Positions 20,201 through 32,249 of a stretch of DNA of 64,000 bases are shown here, piece after piece. The translations under genes and the position numbers were made by a program. Every line of letters begins with the position of its first letter. Position 1 is the stretch's first letter. The notes under the pieces are model-generated. The model did not search any database and was not told the DNA's origin. It saw only the letters and a list, made by a program, of their open reading frames with translations. The DNA comes from Vandiemenella viatica (taxonomy: Eukaryota > Arthropoda > Insecta > Orthoptera > Morabidae). The DNA is taken from contig CM061919.1 in assembly GCA_031002005.1 (NCBI GenBank), forward strand, positions 17,741,687 through 17,805,686, given 5' to 3'.

Positions 20201-21689
20201 TTACTAAAGTCAGGGGAATTCAAAAATCAACCACTGGTTTACCAAGAGGAAGGCAAAGTCACAGAACAGTCCCACACAAAAACTCCATGCAGATCAGCAG
20301 CTAGCCAAGATGAGAAATCATTTGACTTTGCAGCCCTTTTCCTTTCTACATCATTGCAGTTTAGAGATACATTAAAGAATGACATAAGCAGTGGAATAGT
20401 CATCCAGCAGGCGCCACGAATAGTTAAGAGAAACGTTCTCATATTGACATTTGTAAAAGTTAGCGAGCTTGGAGCAGTCATCTGTGTACGGAAAGTGCTA
20501 GACAAGCGACTCAAATCGGCAGCTTACGTGCCTGTTTAATGGAACGTGATGTGGCTGTTGGCAACAATTTTCAGAGAGTCATGTAATTTTCTAATGGAAA
20601 AGGTATACCGTCTACGAATCCACCCCGTCCGCAGGTGGTTGCTCAAGCAGCAAAAAGTATGGGAAACATTAATCAGTCAAAGGTGCTGACATAGAACCTA
20701 ATAGAAAATATATGCATGTAAATGTTAAAATTGAACATTTGCTGGCAACCCTTTGCCAAATGTCAAATGCAATTAACGATACATGGGAAAAACTTTCAGA
20801 AAATTGGCGTTATATTTCACGCCTCAGTAGTTCCTTGATTACATGCAATTATCGATGCAGACGAAGGGCAGATAAGTTACTGGACATTATCCAAGTGTGT
20901 AGTTTTGCTTTTCCTTAAACGTTTCTGCCATTCTTCTTTACTCTATTCCACAACAACATTCTTCTATTTATCCTCTGATCATGTCTAACAGTTTTCTGGA
21001 CAGCATTCTAATATACATCCACACAGGAAGATTTAACATTTAGTGGATTATAGCGAAGTGGAAATACGAATAAGTAGATTGATAAAATAATATATAGAAT
21101 ATTAATTCAGACAATGACGAAAAAAGAGCAGAATGTCATTTTGTGAATAAAATATTTTTGGTAAAAAAGATCATATTTATCTACATTCAAATTTACATTT
21201 TGCAATATAGTGTTGCGGAAAGATAGTATCTTGAAATTGTAATTTCTTACCTGAAAACCAACATACGGTTTTCTGTTTTATACCCTAGCCAGTTTTAATG
21301 TTTAGGGCTTTACACTTTATTGCCATCGGTTTAATTAAAGATGGAAGAAGATTTGTGACAAAGAACATGAAGAAATTTAACCATTGACTCCTGCAGCAAT
21401 CATCCTTGCATTAAACTGGAAATATTTTGAGTACACATGGATATATGAAAACTGATAGCCAGATGGGAATTTGAACTTATGTCCCAATTCTCATCATGAG
21501 GATGGTAGTAAGAAATGATTACTGCTAATCAAACAGTTAGTAACATAACAATTGGAATATTTCATATGATAAAGATGTTTTTAAAATTCTTGTCTCTACC
21601 CTGAAGGAAACGGATGGTTGATTTTCAGACTCGAATAATCTGGATTTGTAAAAAGAAATGATTTTTGTTTTTCCAAATACTAACAGTTT
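20201..21689. other. Unassigned DNA beyond repeat R1
   Basis: May include the remainder of R1. Short open frames exist on both strands at about 20174-20539, with no recognisable family, start context or splice signals that would support a gene. Confidence 0.4.
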
Positions 21690-22090
21690 TCCTATATACT
21701 CATAAAAAATGGGTGCCTATAAAAACTTTTATATCAAGTTCAGAAATCCATGATTGTGTCCTATAGCAATTACAGGTTGAATCATAAGCAGCGGAGTTGT
21801 AGGAGAAAGAGGAAAATCGCTGTCTAAGATATCAGATTGTTCTACAGGACAATGCAGTTATCCATGTTAGTCACCTTGACTATATAGACGTTCAAAAATC
21901 CCTTTACTATAGTCCTGCCCATTATTTTCATTTTGACTCTGGTAGTGTAGTGGCAAGCACTCTGCATTGTAAGGGTCACCAATTTGAAAACAGTCTCATG
22001 TGTGGGTGATTCTAATTAAGTGTGATGATCATCTCATGTTGGCTTCACTATTGTGAACCACATTACCACAGAAAAGTCCGACACAATCTT
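21690..22090 (+). repeat. Dispersed repeat R2 with tRNA-like core, copy 1
   Basis: Matches 62490-62930 in inverted orientation at roughly 75% by eye over its whole length, including AATTACAGGTTGAATCATAA near 21770, GGAAAATCGCTGTCTAAGAT near 21810 and TCTGGTAGTGTAGTGGCAAG near 21940. The central part (about 21938-21990) resembles a tRNA, with an A-box-like GTAGTGTAGTGG and a weak B-box-like segment. It may be a SINE or a composite with tRNA-derived sequence. Confidence 0.7.
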
Positions 22091-23282
22091 TTGAAAAATA
22101 TAAACTGGAGTTCACTAAATGGTCCCGAAAGCCATAAATATATAGATCGAAGCATATCAATTTCCCATAACATGATTTCCATCAGTATTATTTTTAAAAA
22201 ATGCTTAATCATTTACAGAACATAATAAACTTATTTTTTAATGCAAACAATACTAATATACAGGGTTCCCACTCTTTTAGCAAAAAAAAAAAAAAAAATG
22301 AGGACTTTTTAAGGCAATTTTTCATATTTTTTAAGGCTATATTTAACGTATATTAAAATGTTATGAAAAAACTAATATGCAACTTACAGCAAAGAAATTA
22401 AAATATGCATGTTAAGATTATGATGAAATAAGCTTTAATCGAGTTTATAAGTTAATAAATTTCTAATAAATTTATTTTTGTTTTCACACAATACAGTGAA
22501 TATTGAAACTTTTTCCCTTTTCATATATTAAACATAAAATAAAAAAACTACTATACCCCAGAAAACCGACACAAGGGCAAAAAGAAACATTACCACCTTA
22601 GTTATAAGAATTACTAACATATAATATATATTTTAACTTAATTTGTTTTTATACATTATAGCACATTAGCAGTTACATCAGAGAAAGACTGCCAAATTTT
22701 CAGCTCAATTACTTATTACATTTCAGGCATAATGTTGAATGAGGAAGACTCACCCCCCCCCCTTTTTTTTGAATTTGCATTTGAAAGACCCGTAAAAGAT
22801 GAAACATTTTCCACAGGTTTAAGAAATAGGTTAAATACAGCTTTATCAACATCTTTCGAGTTACAGCGGTAGTTCCTATTGGGCATATTTGATCAAATAT
22901 TTTCTTATATGAGTAAAGTTTACTTACAGATGAGCTACAACATGTCATAAGGGTAAACATAAACATACTGGTAAGAGTTGCTAATATGTATGCAGGTTAA
23001 ATAAAAAAATACACTTTTTTAAATGATTTTTTGTTTATTTTCACATTGTTTAAAAACAAAGGTCAATTCTCTTTTAAATCTTTCAATAGAGCCTTAATTT
23101 TACTTTCAACATCCTCAAATTCAGCTTTTTTAACTTTAGCAGTTCGTCGAAAACTATTTTACTGTGTGATGTACTTAACATCCCCTATAACCTCAGCTTT
23201 ATCTGCTAGTTTATCAGCATTATCTTCAAGATCTTTAATTGCAGTTTCTAGATGTGCCTTTTTACACTACAAATCTTCCAAA

Positions 23283-23837
23283 TCAACTAAAATAGATTTG
23301 CGTTTCACTCCCTGAATCCCTGTATTCTTTGCAGTTTATTTTCTCTTCCAGGTAAGCAATATACTTTTGATGAGCCATAGCTGCATACATCCTTAACTCC
23401 TTAGTTATTAACAACTTATTTTTGCTGTTTTTGAAATGTTGACTGACTAATCTTTGAGCCACTAAAGACTCTTCTTTCAAATTTTCAACTTCCAACTGCT
23501 TGTTCACAGAGAAGCCTCGTTCAACATCTGCTTGTTCATGTGATAACAGCAACAATATTTTTACTACTTTGTGTACTCCGTTATAATCTTCTTTGCCCAG
23601 ATACTTCTCTAAAAAGATATCTAATCGTGAATGCTCATCATGTGGATTAAATGAGCTGAAGTGGTTCGAAGCATTTGAGGCAACTTGTGATAAAAAACTG
23701 TGATACTGTATAAGAATTTCATCACAGTCTCCTTCTCCAATTAAATTTATTTTTGACAAGTGAATCAGAAGATATTTCATCTGTTCATAACAGTTGCTAT
23801 TATTTAGCGCCATCTTTCTAGGATCAAGGCAAGTCAT
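23283..23837 (-). pseudogene. hAT transposase, C-terminal dimerisation segment
   Basis: A 184-codon open stretch ending in the hAT C-terminal dimerisation domain: VVKILLLLSHEQADVERGFS, VNKQLEVENLKEESLVAQRL, then HQKYIAYLEEK. The ERGFS-type core is diagnostic of this family. It is the best preserved piece of the transposase and lies at its C-terminal end on the minus strand. It is separated from the upstream piece by stops between 23840 and 24119. Confidence 0.85.
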
Positions 23838-24118
23838 ACTTCTTACAACTCTATAATTTATAGGAGATTTGTCCAGTATGTGCTTATCTTCGTAAAAATG
23901 AAGACTTTGACCTCCATTTTCACCTCGAAAACTTCTTTTTCAGACACTTTCTTGTTGAATATCATAGCCTGCAACTTCTAAACTGATGTTGCTAGCACAG
24001 GAATTCTTCGACACATCACTCAGGTCTAATGGTGCCAATTTTTGTACATTAGTCAATAGTATTATGTGTGCTTTCTTAAAAACATTGAAGATAACAATAA
24101 AATTTGTAACAAATTTTC

Positions 24119-24574
24119 TTATATCCTCTGCCATAAATGGCAAGAGAGGTTTTTTGCTCTGATAAAAGCCAAGAATGGGGTTGTCATTTTAGACACCGAA
24201 ATGAAAAATTTCAGTTTTAAACAAATAAGATTATCTTTCACTGCCTGTTGAATTGTTAAAAAGGACTTACATGTAGATTTAGATAAAAAGCCCTTTTCCA
24301 CATTCTGTATGTAGCTTTTAAAATCATCCCATATTTCTAATGCCCTTTCTGCTGCAGGTAAATTTTCCAACCACCTGTGTGAACAAAATTTTGAGGGCAT
24401 TTTTTTACAAGTGGAAATATTGAAGAAATCCTCTCTTCTCATGGGCGAGTCTTTAAATAACCAAAATAAGGAAACTAGCACTGAATCAAGGTGCCAGCCA
24501 GAAGCTTGGCAACCATGTTTAAATGCATTATTTACAAAATGTGAACCACATGTTCCCAACATCCAACATTTCAT
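24119..24574 (-). pseudogene. hAT transposase, central segment
   Basis: Reads MLGTCGSHFVNNAFKHGCQA, SGWHLDSVLVSLFWLFKDSP, MRREDFFNISTCK and FCSHRWLENLPAAERALEIW. These phrases (cysteine-histidine CGxHxxxxAF, then FKDSPxRREDF and HRWLEN) are typical of a large hAT lineage in animals and lie between the first and last catalytic residues. Frame changes at both ends make it non-functional. Confidence 0.8.
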
Positions 24575-24671
24575 AATTAAATCCAGTTCTTAATTTCTTT
24601 TTCAAAATATTGAAAAATTTACGGATGGACCATCCATTGAAATCTGTATCACTTTTTGGAGAGATAACTTC

Positions 24672-25248
24672 TCAACTGCTTACAAAAAATGTTCTAATCA
24701 AATGTTCAGCTTTGGCATGACCCATAAAAACAGAAGTTAAAAATGAGGTTTCAATTGTGTTTGAACATTCATTCCAGTATCGCACATGGACATTGAGTTG
24801 TTTACTTTGTAAGAAGTTGTTTAAACTTTCATCAAACAATAAAACATAATGACTGCAATTTTTCAGAGTCATACAACAAATTTCTATAAAATGGTGCAAG
24901 GCCTAAAACGAAGTAAAATAAGAACATTTTGTTGGTCCACAGGAAAATAGTTTAGCTATCTGGCTGTCACTTAAACATTTCTTGGAAGTAACAAATTGAT
25001 GTCTTTGAAGAATTATACGAGTAATGACTAGTCACACACTTCACAGTCCACCTTATTTCAGCATCAAGTACTGAGTTCTTGAGAACTGTCAAAGTATTTG
25101 TTGTACTTGGAGGAGGAACAGCAAAATCCAAAGAATTAGCCGATACAACAGCAACAATTGATGTCTCCTTGACAGGCTGAAGTTTTTCTTTCGACTGAGC
25201 ATTGAAAAATGTTTGCATCCCAGCAGAGGTGCTATTTTTGGCCTTCAT
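24672..25248 (-). pseudogene. hAT transposase, N-terminal segments
   Basis: Two pieces. The first (25248-24967) has MKAKNSTSAGMQTFFNAQSK and TTNTLTVLKNSVLDAEIRWT. The second (24899-24672) has CSHYVLLFDESLNNFLQSKQ, where the LFDESLN aspartate is the expected first catalytic residue of hAT enzymes, followed by HVRYWNECSNTIETSFLTS and GHAKAEHLI. A BED-type zinc finger was not seen, so the N-terminus may be lost or in decayed sequence. Confidence 0.7.
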
Positions 25249-25452
25249 ATGTTACAGCAAACACTGCAATATCATTTGTATTTATCACGGGATGGAGTGA
25301 ACCAATGTTTGTAATCTTCGTTATTTAACCATAATATATGAAATGTACACTTTCCCATCGTAAAACATACAAAACAATAAATAAATAGTCAATATAAATT
25401 AAGCTGTAATATACAATAAAACAATATATACATAAGAAACTAGGGAACCCTG

Positions 25453-26066
25453 ATATAAAATTTCCAACATGCTGCGAGATAACTCTGAATTTAAAATCCA
25501 CGAGGTAATTTTCAATAATTTTTTAATATTCAATATATATTAATTCAGTCTTTTACAGTATTACAATTTCATGCTTTCTCGAAATTTAAACATATAACTT
25601 AAAAAATGTTTCATAAAAATCATCTCTGTTATTTTTGGCAAATGCCTATTACCGTGTCAGAAGGAGGTCTTAGTTAAAAAAAAAATGACTATCCCGTTGA
25701 TGGAGGATCATATTCACACACCTATTTTTAATGCTAATAATACGAGCTGAAAATTTACAAGATGCTGTGGGAACATTCTGAAGATTAAATCCATAAGGAG
25801 TAATTTATTAACCAATACATATTAATTAAGTATTATTTTACACTTTCGTCGTTTCTCGAACTATAATCTAAAAAAAATATTTTGTTCAAAATCGTCTCCG
25901 TCATTTTCATCAAATGCCTTTCACTATATCAATAGGTGCTCTTTATTCAAAAAGGGACTTATTTCACGTAAGGAGGATCATATTCACATACCTCATTGGA
26001 GTTAATTCCATTAAACAATTGTGCTTCACTTCTGCGTAGTCACTGAGAAATAAACACTTCCTCTTA
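25453..26066 (-). repeat. Repeat R3 copy 1, two diverged 285-bp units
   Basis: Two direct units, 25453-25736 and 25737-26010, align along their length at perhaps 65-70% (shared landmarks: ACATGCTG/AGATGCTG near the start, GGAGGATCATATTCACA near the end). The second unit and 26011-26066 continue into the R3 copy at 62085-62380 on the opposite strand. The hAT element lies at the start of unit 1. Confidence 0.75.
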
Positions 26067-27038
26067 CTTGGGAACCATCAGACCTGTTCAGAATGGATTT
26101 CTATCCTGCAAGTATATGTTGAAGGGTATTTACCCCATATGTCTGTGTTACAATTATTTCTTCAAAATGAGCCCTGGGTATCGAGAAATTGACATGGAAA
26201 CATATGTAAATAACATTTAAATATTATAATTTTAGTTCATTGTTTTAAAGCTTCAGCGTGGTGTATGTGGTAAGGCGCCAACTTCCCATTTTGCGAACCC
26301 AGGTTCAAATCCCCATACTGCCAAATGTTTTTATTTCTTTTTTTATATTCAGTAATCATTGAGCATTGATTTTATTTCATTTAAAATTCATTTACGAATT
26401 TTTATTATGCAAAATAACAGAAATTATGTTAGTTTCAAACATTTACATGCTACCACCACTGCACGGAAATAAGTATATCTCTGGTAGGGGGGACCTTATG
26501 GCTGTAATATATTTACTTTACGATATTAATTGTAGAGATACAAGTATAAAAACAATGAACATGAAATATACCTGTTTCATTAAAAAAACACATAAACAAT
26601 AAACTTATCAACAATAAACAATGATATAATGATTTTCTAAAAAAAAAAAGTTGGGACTGTATATTCTGTAATATTTTGTTTTAAAAGTTATTTCGCATAA
26701 TAAAAATTTGTACATGAATTTTAAATGAAATAAAATCAATGCTAAATGATTACTGCATATAAAAAAAGAAATAAAAATATTTGGCAGTATGGGGATTTGA
26801 ACCCAGGTTTGCAAAATGGGAAGTTAGCGCCTTACCGCATAAACCACGCTGAAGCTTTTAAACAGTGTACTAAAATTATAATATTTAAAACATTTTTACA
26901 TATGTTTCCGCATTAATTTCTCGATACCCAGGGCTCATTTTGAAGAAATAATTGTAACACAGACATTTGGAGTAAATACCCTTCAACATATACTCGGGGA
27001 ATCGAAATCCGTTTTGAACATGTGTGATGGTCTCCAAG
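26067..27038. mobile_element. 972-bp palindromic element with TTA target duplication
   Basis: Inverted arms 26067-26418 and 26687-27038 (352 bp each, about 90% identical) flank a loop of about 270 bp. Ends are CTTGGGAACC and its near complement. TTA is present on both sides (26064-26066, 27039-27041). The second R3 copy at 62085-62087 has a single TAA at the same point and no insert, an independent empty site. A 3-bp TTA/TAA target fits PIF/Harbinger-type elements. There is no transposase. Each arm carries a perfect B-box-like GGTTCAAATCC (26302-26312 plus, 26793-26803 minus) in a tRNA-like context. Confidence 0.85.
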
Positions 27039-27041
27039 TTA

Positions 27042-27265
27042 GATGCTAACAGAGCAATTACTTCCTTACCTGCGTGACTCCGATTTGATATTTGTCAACT
27101 TCCTGGACTCAGCCAAAGATTTATCCTACCTTGATAGCCAAGCGTAATCTTAAGAAAGAGCATCCAAAACACACCACATGAAATTAAACATCCTCCCCAT
27201 GTAACAAGGAACTTGTTGACAGCCCTACTTAACAACTCTACAATTGGATAGCCTTAAGTACTTTT
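27042..27265 (-). repeat. Repeat R3 copy 1, other side of the palindromic insertion
   Basis: Complement of this segment matches 61868-62087 at roughly 80% (for example GAGTCCAGGAAGTTGACAAA and AGGTAAGGAAGTAATT). Together with 25453-26066 it reconstructs a continuous R3 copy once the palindrome is removed. Confidence 0.8.
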
Positions 27266-27888
27266 TACTACACAGCCATATTACAACTGACAAAAACCTA
27301 GATATTTTTTTATATCACGTGGGGAGCATCTGTGAGAGGTCCTGGAAGAAGACCAATCGCCTTCAGGTTTCTGCTTTTATATTGATTTAATAACTGTCAT
27401 TATAGTGCATACCAGCTTACCCAGAAATTTGACTGCCTATCACAGTATAAATGTGTGTCACAGTATGTGTGTTATTGTGTAGGTTCAGCATAGTTCCTTC
27501 TTTGTGTTGTGGATGAAAAATGAAAGAAGACAGGTGGTGAAACCCACACTGTGCTAATCTGAAAGAAAACCTAGGGCATTGCTCAGTGACCTCTGTCTGA
27601 TGAACAAATCACTATTAATGGTATCATATTCTCCCACTCCACATGTGCCACAATCACATTTGGAATTTCAATCAGGTCTTTGGTACACAATCTGGTGCAT
27701 AATCACCTCACCTTCCTTCCCATCCACCACTGGGGCTAATCCCATATCAAACATCAGACACTGTCACAATGTCTCAAAAACCTCAGCCAACAAAGAAAAT
27801 AATCCTGAGCAGAAATTTAACTCACACAACAGATTAACAGATACACAGCATAAAATGTTCTGTTAAAGACTAGGTAAAAGTGAGGTGG
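27266..27888. other. Unassigned DNA left of the Gypsy element
   Basis: No gene or known repeat recognised. Confidence 0.4.
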
Positions 27889-28375
27889 TGTCAGGGGCGT
27901 AAATGAAAATTAAATAAATTATCAATTCAACTGAAATATGGCATAAGGCATTGCAGTGGCGCACGCAAGCAACGCTGTAAGACAATGGGGGCAGTGAGCT
28001 TTCTTAATAACTAATCGCTAGTTGCAAGTCACTTGAACCTGTGATTCGGGACCGACACGAACGCCTCGGGCATGGCCACCGACCCCGCGCTACGCCGCCA
28101 TCTTCGCCGATACTTTCGTTAAGTCAGATACAGCAGTAGTACCTATCACAGTGTGGACCATACCTTCCGGGCGTAACTTGCACTTGTAGTCTACTACATA
28201 TAAACCCTCTGTACATCACAGTCTCGACTATTATTGTAGTATCGCCAGAACCCTCTCCGCCGTTCAGACCTGATTATTCAAGAGAGCGGCTTGTGCAAGT
28301 AAGTCCACTCATACACCACTCGCCTTCCCGACTATTCTCGGGACCTGCATGCACACTGCAGAAACGTCCCATACA
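27889..28375 (+). repeat. Gypsy left LTR
   Basis: 487 bp, starts TGTCAGGGGCG and ends CCCATACA. It lacks about 94 bases present in the right LTR, mainly a block after ATGGCATAAGGC and a 10-base run near the 3' part. A TATA-like CATATAAA is at 28197-28204, the probable promoter. Confidence 0.92.
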
Positions 28376-28378
28376 GAT

Positions 28379-28392
28379 TGGTGTCAGAGTGG
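28379..28392 (+). promoter_or_regulatory. Primer-binding site, tRNA-Leu type
   Basis: TGGTGTCAGAGTGG, three bases after the left LTR. It is complementary to the 3' end of a tRNA-Leu (CCACTTCTGACACCA-type) apart from one missing base. This would prime minus-strand DNA synthesis. Confidence 0.75.
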
Positions 28393-28777
28393 CTTCAAAC
28401 TCGGGACCCTACGAGATTCGTACCAATAATTGGAAGATACGATTTGATGTGAGGATTCAAGACGGGATAACTGCTGGAGCCATCGGAGGATCAACGTCAA
28501 GGCATCGTGACTTCGGAAAAGGCAGGAGGATGGCAGCAGCGGCGGCGGGCATCGAAGCAGCGACGGCGAGCGAAGCAGCGTGAGCGACAGCAGCGCATGT
28601 AGTGGCCAGTCGGTGACAGCGGTTGCAGTTCCAGGGTCACATTCCACTCCGGGCGGGGCAACAAAGCGGGTCTCTACGCGGGCTTTGCGAGGTGTCGTGT
28701 GGGTGGCCGAGGCCCCAGGGGGTGAGCAGCGGCGGCAGTCCAGGCAGTTTGGTGAGTAAATTCCAAATCTATTTATT

Positions 28778-29805
28778 ATGGCAGAGAGTCCGCAAACAGT
28801 CCAGGATGTTGTCACGGATTTGGCCAAGAAAGTAGCTAGTTTAGCAGCAGAAAAAGGTAATAGTAGTAATGCTACAGACGGAAACAGGAGTGGGAAAAGC
28901 AATAGTAATAATGTTACAGACAGAAATGGGAGTGGTGAATTGCAGTTCCTAGGTTCATTCTTGGGACAGGATGTGGTGTTTGGTGGTAGTCCTGGGGAAA
29001 ACGTTCAAGAATCGACAATCTTCTAGATTTATTACAGCTGTCACCAGAGGAGAGATTAAGAATCTTGAAGTGTCGTTTAAAGGGAGACGCGTTTCGACAG
29101 TTGTTGCACAATGAAGACTTTAAAAATTCTGAAAGTTTTGAAGGGTTGAAATACGAGCTGTTGAAATGATACAAAGACAAGTCCAGTGCACGTTCATACC
29201 GGGAAAGATTAAGAAATTTGAAGCAGTTACCAGCTGAATCGATAGGGAATTTTGATGGTCGAATAAAAGCTTTGAGTAGCCATACATATGAGTTAACTGG
29301 AAAAAAACTGTGCATGATACAGCTGTCAAGTACCAAATTGATCAGTTAAACTTTGTTAAGCGGTTTGTCAGATGAAATTGCGGAATATGTAACTTTGCAA
29401 CGGCCGCGAACTTTTGCTGATGGGATAGAGATAGCAACGTTTTTTGACCAAGTAAAGAGCAGAACTGCCAGTGAAAGTAAGTGTAAAATTAAGCATGTTT
29501 TTCATAATAAGAGAGTGATTAAACGTTGGGAATGTGGTAGATTGGGACATGTTCAGAGGGAGAGGTTTACATGGGAATAATGGAGGCAGAAGTAATTTTA
29601 ATGGGAATACTTGCTCTAACTGCAATGGGGAACCTATGCAAGTCAGTAATGGCGCTAGAAGATATAACAATGGTGCAGTAAGGGGGAAATTTGGGAGAAA
29701 AAATCAGGGTAACAGAAGGTCAAATAACTTTGAGCACCAGGGAAGTAATAGTAATTCTCAAGGGGGTAGCGATACTGGGCCAGTACGAGGTTAGTGTTCG
29801 TCAAG
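28778..29805 (+). pseudogene. Gypsy gag
   Basis: Nucleocapsid-type structural protein. The ATG at 28778 opens MAESPQTVQDVVTDLAKKVA. After a shift near 29015, LLDLLQLSPEERLRILKCRL, RSYRERLRNLKQLPAESIGN and GLSDEIAEYVTLQRPRTFAD follow in changing frames. The C-terminal zinc knuckle at about 29520-29570 reads RWECGRLGHVQRERF; its first and last cysteines have become arginine, so it would not bind zinc normally. An Asn/Gly-rich tail precedes the protease. Stops at about 29168 and 29347 also break it. Confidence 0.8.
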
Positions 29806-29832
29806 TGGGGGTACTAGTGATTTAAACTAGCA

Positions 29833-30444
29833 ATGGGTAGGTGTAACCCCGACGAACTACCCAAGGTAATTAAAGTTCCTGTGACTCATAGGCAGGACAT
29901 TATGGGGGTAAGTAACACAGAATTGGTCCTAACTGCATCAATAAAAGGTAAGTTTTGTCATTTGTTAGTTGATTCTGGAGCTTCAGCGTCGTTGTTGTGT
30001 CTTGATATTTGTGGAAAGGAAGGTTTATGCTCCACAAATTGTAAAATTACAGGCATAGATTTAAGTTGTGAAATTCCTATGTTAGGGGTAAAAAAGGTAG
30101 ATGTTGGCATAGAGGGAGGAACGTTTGACATGTTGGCATATGTTGTTCCTTCGTTGAGTTTAGGATTGGACGGTATTGTCGGAATAGAATTTTTGAGGAA
30201 GCATGCTGCATTTATCGACTTTGCTAAACATACGATTAGTCTACAACACCCATCTATGGGACACGTACTAATCCAGCTTCAAAGACCCGATGAGCGCTCA
30301 AGGGATTCGATAGGCATATCTGAACCCGCTATTCGAGTGTTAAGGTCAATTGCAAAGGCGGACACTACTCAAAATATACCTCCAAATTCTGGCAAAATCA
30401 TCCATGTTCCTATGGCGAAAAGCTTGGCAGTTGATCAAGAATGA
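29833..30444 (+). pseudogene. Gypsy aspartic protease
   Basis: 203 codons open. The active-site motif LLVDSGASASLL lies near residue 46 and a flap-to-C-terminal strand near GIEFLRKHAAFIDF. In the intact element this is the N-terminal domain of pol and processes the polyprotein. A stop at 30442 and frame change separate it from the reverse transcriptase. Confidence 0.85.
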
Positions 30445-30614
30445 GTAGTATTAGTCGAGCCTCCACAAGATGCAGAATTTTTAGATAGATGTAGGGTGTA
30501 TGTTAAAAGAAGTGTGTGTCATGTTAGAGTAATAAATGGAGAAAAATTTGTGCCAGTTGTAGCAGACAATTTTAGCAATTACAATGTGGAAATCCCGGGT
30601 GTAGTTTAGCAGTT

Positions 30615-32076
30615 TTGTCAGTACTTGACAGTACAGATGTCGAGGATAATAGTAATAACGGTATTGATGAATCATGTAATGGAAATGTGAAACAGATTAT
30701 GTTGAATAATGTAGATGTTGATGTAGATTTTAGAGGTAAATTAGAACATTTGTCTGGGGAACAATGGGATAAATTGCAGAAGTTACTGGATGAGTATAAA
30801 GTTTTGTTCAATACAAAGCGGGCCTTGCCGGCCACGGATCTGATCGAGCATACAGTTGATACAGGGGATGTGAAGCCGATCAGGAAGAAGCCGTATCGAA
30901 TTCCCGTACATCAGAGAGGGACAGTTGAGGAGTTCATTAACAAACAACTATAGGAAGGGGTGATTCGTGAATCTCAATCTGCTTGGGGGGCTCCCATAAT
31001 ATTAATAAAGAAACGGTCTGAAGACGGGGAGACCAATTATCGATTCTGTGTGGATTACGGGGGGTTGAATAGTGTCACAACACCAGATGTGTATCCTCTA
31101 CCGTCCATAGCAGAAACGGTGGATTATTTAGGGGGATGCCAATATTTTCAACCTTGGATTTGCGGTCAGGGTTTTATCAATTCCCTGTAGCCGAAAAAGA
31201 TGTGCACAAAACCGCTTTCATTTTACCGAACAGCCTTTTAGAGTTCAGACGCTGTCCTTTCGGTCTAAGCAACATGCCTAGTTTGTTCCAGCATTTAATG
31301 GACACTTTGTTACGCGGATTGAAACCCCACGTGACACTGGTGTATCTCGATGACGTTTTAGTGTTTTCTAGAACGTTCGAGGAGCATATCGAACATCTGA
31401 TAGAGGTTTTTGAGAGGTTGCATAAGGCAAACCTGACGCTTTCACTCAAAAAATACCATTTTGTAAAAAATGAGACAGAATATCTTGGCCACGTCATCTC
31501 ACGGGAGGGAATAAAACCTGAGACTACTCTCGGCTGTGAAGGATTTCCCCAACTCCTTCCAATGTTAAAGAGCTTCAATCATTTCTAGGGCTGGCAAACT
31601 ATTATAGGAAGTTCATTAAAGATTATGCCCATAAGGCGAAACCTCTTACGGAGTTGTTGCGGAAGGGAGCAGAGTTCAAATGGTCACCCGAGTTTGCGCG
31701 AGCTATGAACGAGCTTAAAGAGCTGTTGACAACACCTCCCGTCCTTGCTTACCCCGACATGAAAAAACCTTTTATTTTGGCTGTGGACGCCTCAGGGGTG
31801 GCACTAGGAGCAGTTCTATCGCAGGTAATTGATGGCGTGGAAAGACCGGTGTGTTATGTTTCGAGACAACTGAGCCCTGCAGAAAGAGATTATAGTACTA
31901 CAGATCGAGAACTGGCCGGGGTTATCTCGGAGTTCAAATACTTTAGGTGTTATCTCCTAGGTGCGAAGTTTGAATTAGTCACAGATCATGCTGCAATTAA
32001 GTACCTGTTGACTGTTAAAGATCCGGACCCGGTGGGCTATCCTACTCTCGGAATACGAATACACTATCCGTCATAA
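30615..32076 (+). pseudogene. Gypsy reverse transcriptase and RNase H
   Basis: Reverse transcriptase starts about 30740 (EHTVDTGDVKPIRKKPYRIP). After a stop at 30951 it continues with EGVIRESQSAWGAPIILIKK, RFCVDYGGLNSVTTPD and, after a shift near 31140, FSTLDLRSGFYQFPVAEKD (first catalytic Asp), FRRCPFGLSNMPSLFQHLMD and LVYLDDVLVFSRTF (catalytic YLDD). RNase H at about 31654-32030 has FILAVDASGVALGAVLSQ, STTDRELAGVISEFKYFRCY and LVTDHAAIKYLL. At least three frame breaks disable it. Confidence 0.9.
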
Positions 32077-32249
32077 GCCAGGAATTAGTCACGGAAACGC
32101 TGATAGCCTAAGTCGCAAAGTAAGGGCGGTGACAGCTAAGGAAGCTCCCACTTTATCTCAGCTTCCTGTGGAGCAGTCGCAGGACCTCGAATGCGAAAAG
32201 TGGCATAAAGACAGAAGATTCGTGTTGCGCGACGGATTGTTAAGGTGAG

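Larger units (their letters stand above)
22261..25452 (-). mobile_element. hAT-type DNA transposon, end to end but degenerate
   Basis: Inverted ends CAGGGTTCCC (22261-22270) and GGGAACCCTG (25443-25452) bound 3.2 kb that contains a broken hAT transposase on the minus strand. The flanks show ATATA on both sides (22256-22260, 25453-25457); a standard 8-bp hAT duplication is not apparent. It is inserted in repeat R3. The noncoding part at 22270-23280 is AT-rich. Confidence 0.85.

Noticed and set aside
20174..20539. Open frames on both strands beside repeat R1
   Set aside because: No family motif or splice context was recognised, and the start lies inside a dispersed repeat.
25453..25460. 8-bp hAT target duplication (CTAATATA against ATATAAAA)
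   Set aside because: The two octamers match at too few positions; only ATATA is shared in the correct place.
26255..26320. tRNA gene in the palindrome arm
   Set aside because: The B box is good but no full cloverleaf forms, and it is repeated in the inverted arm, so it is part of the element.
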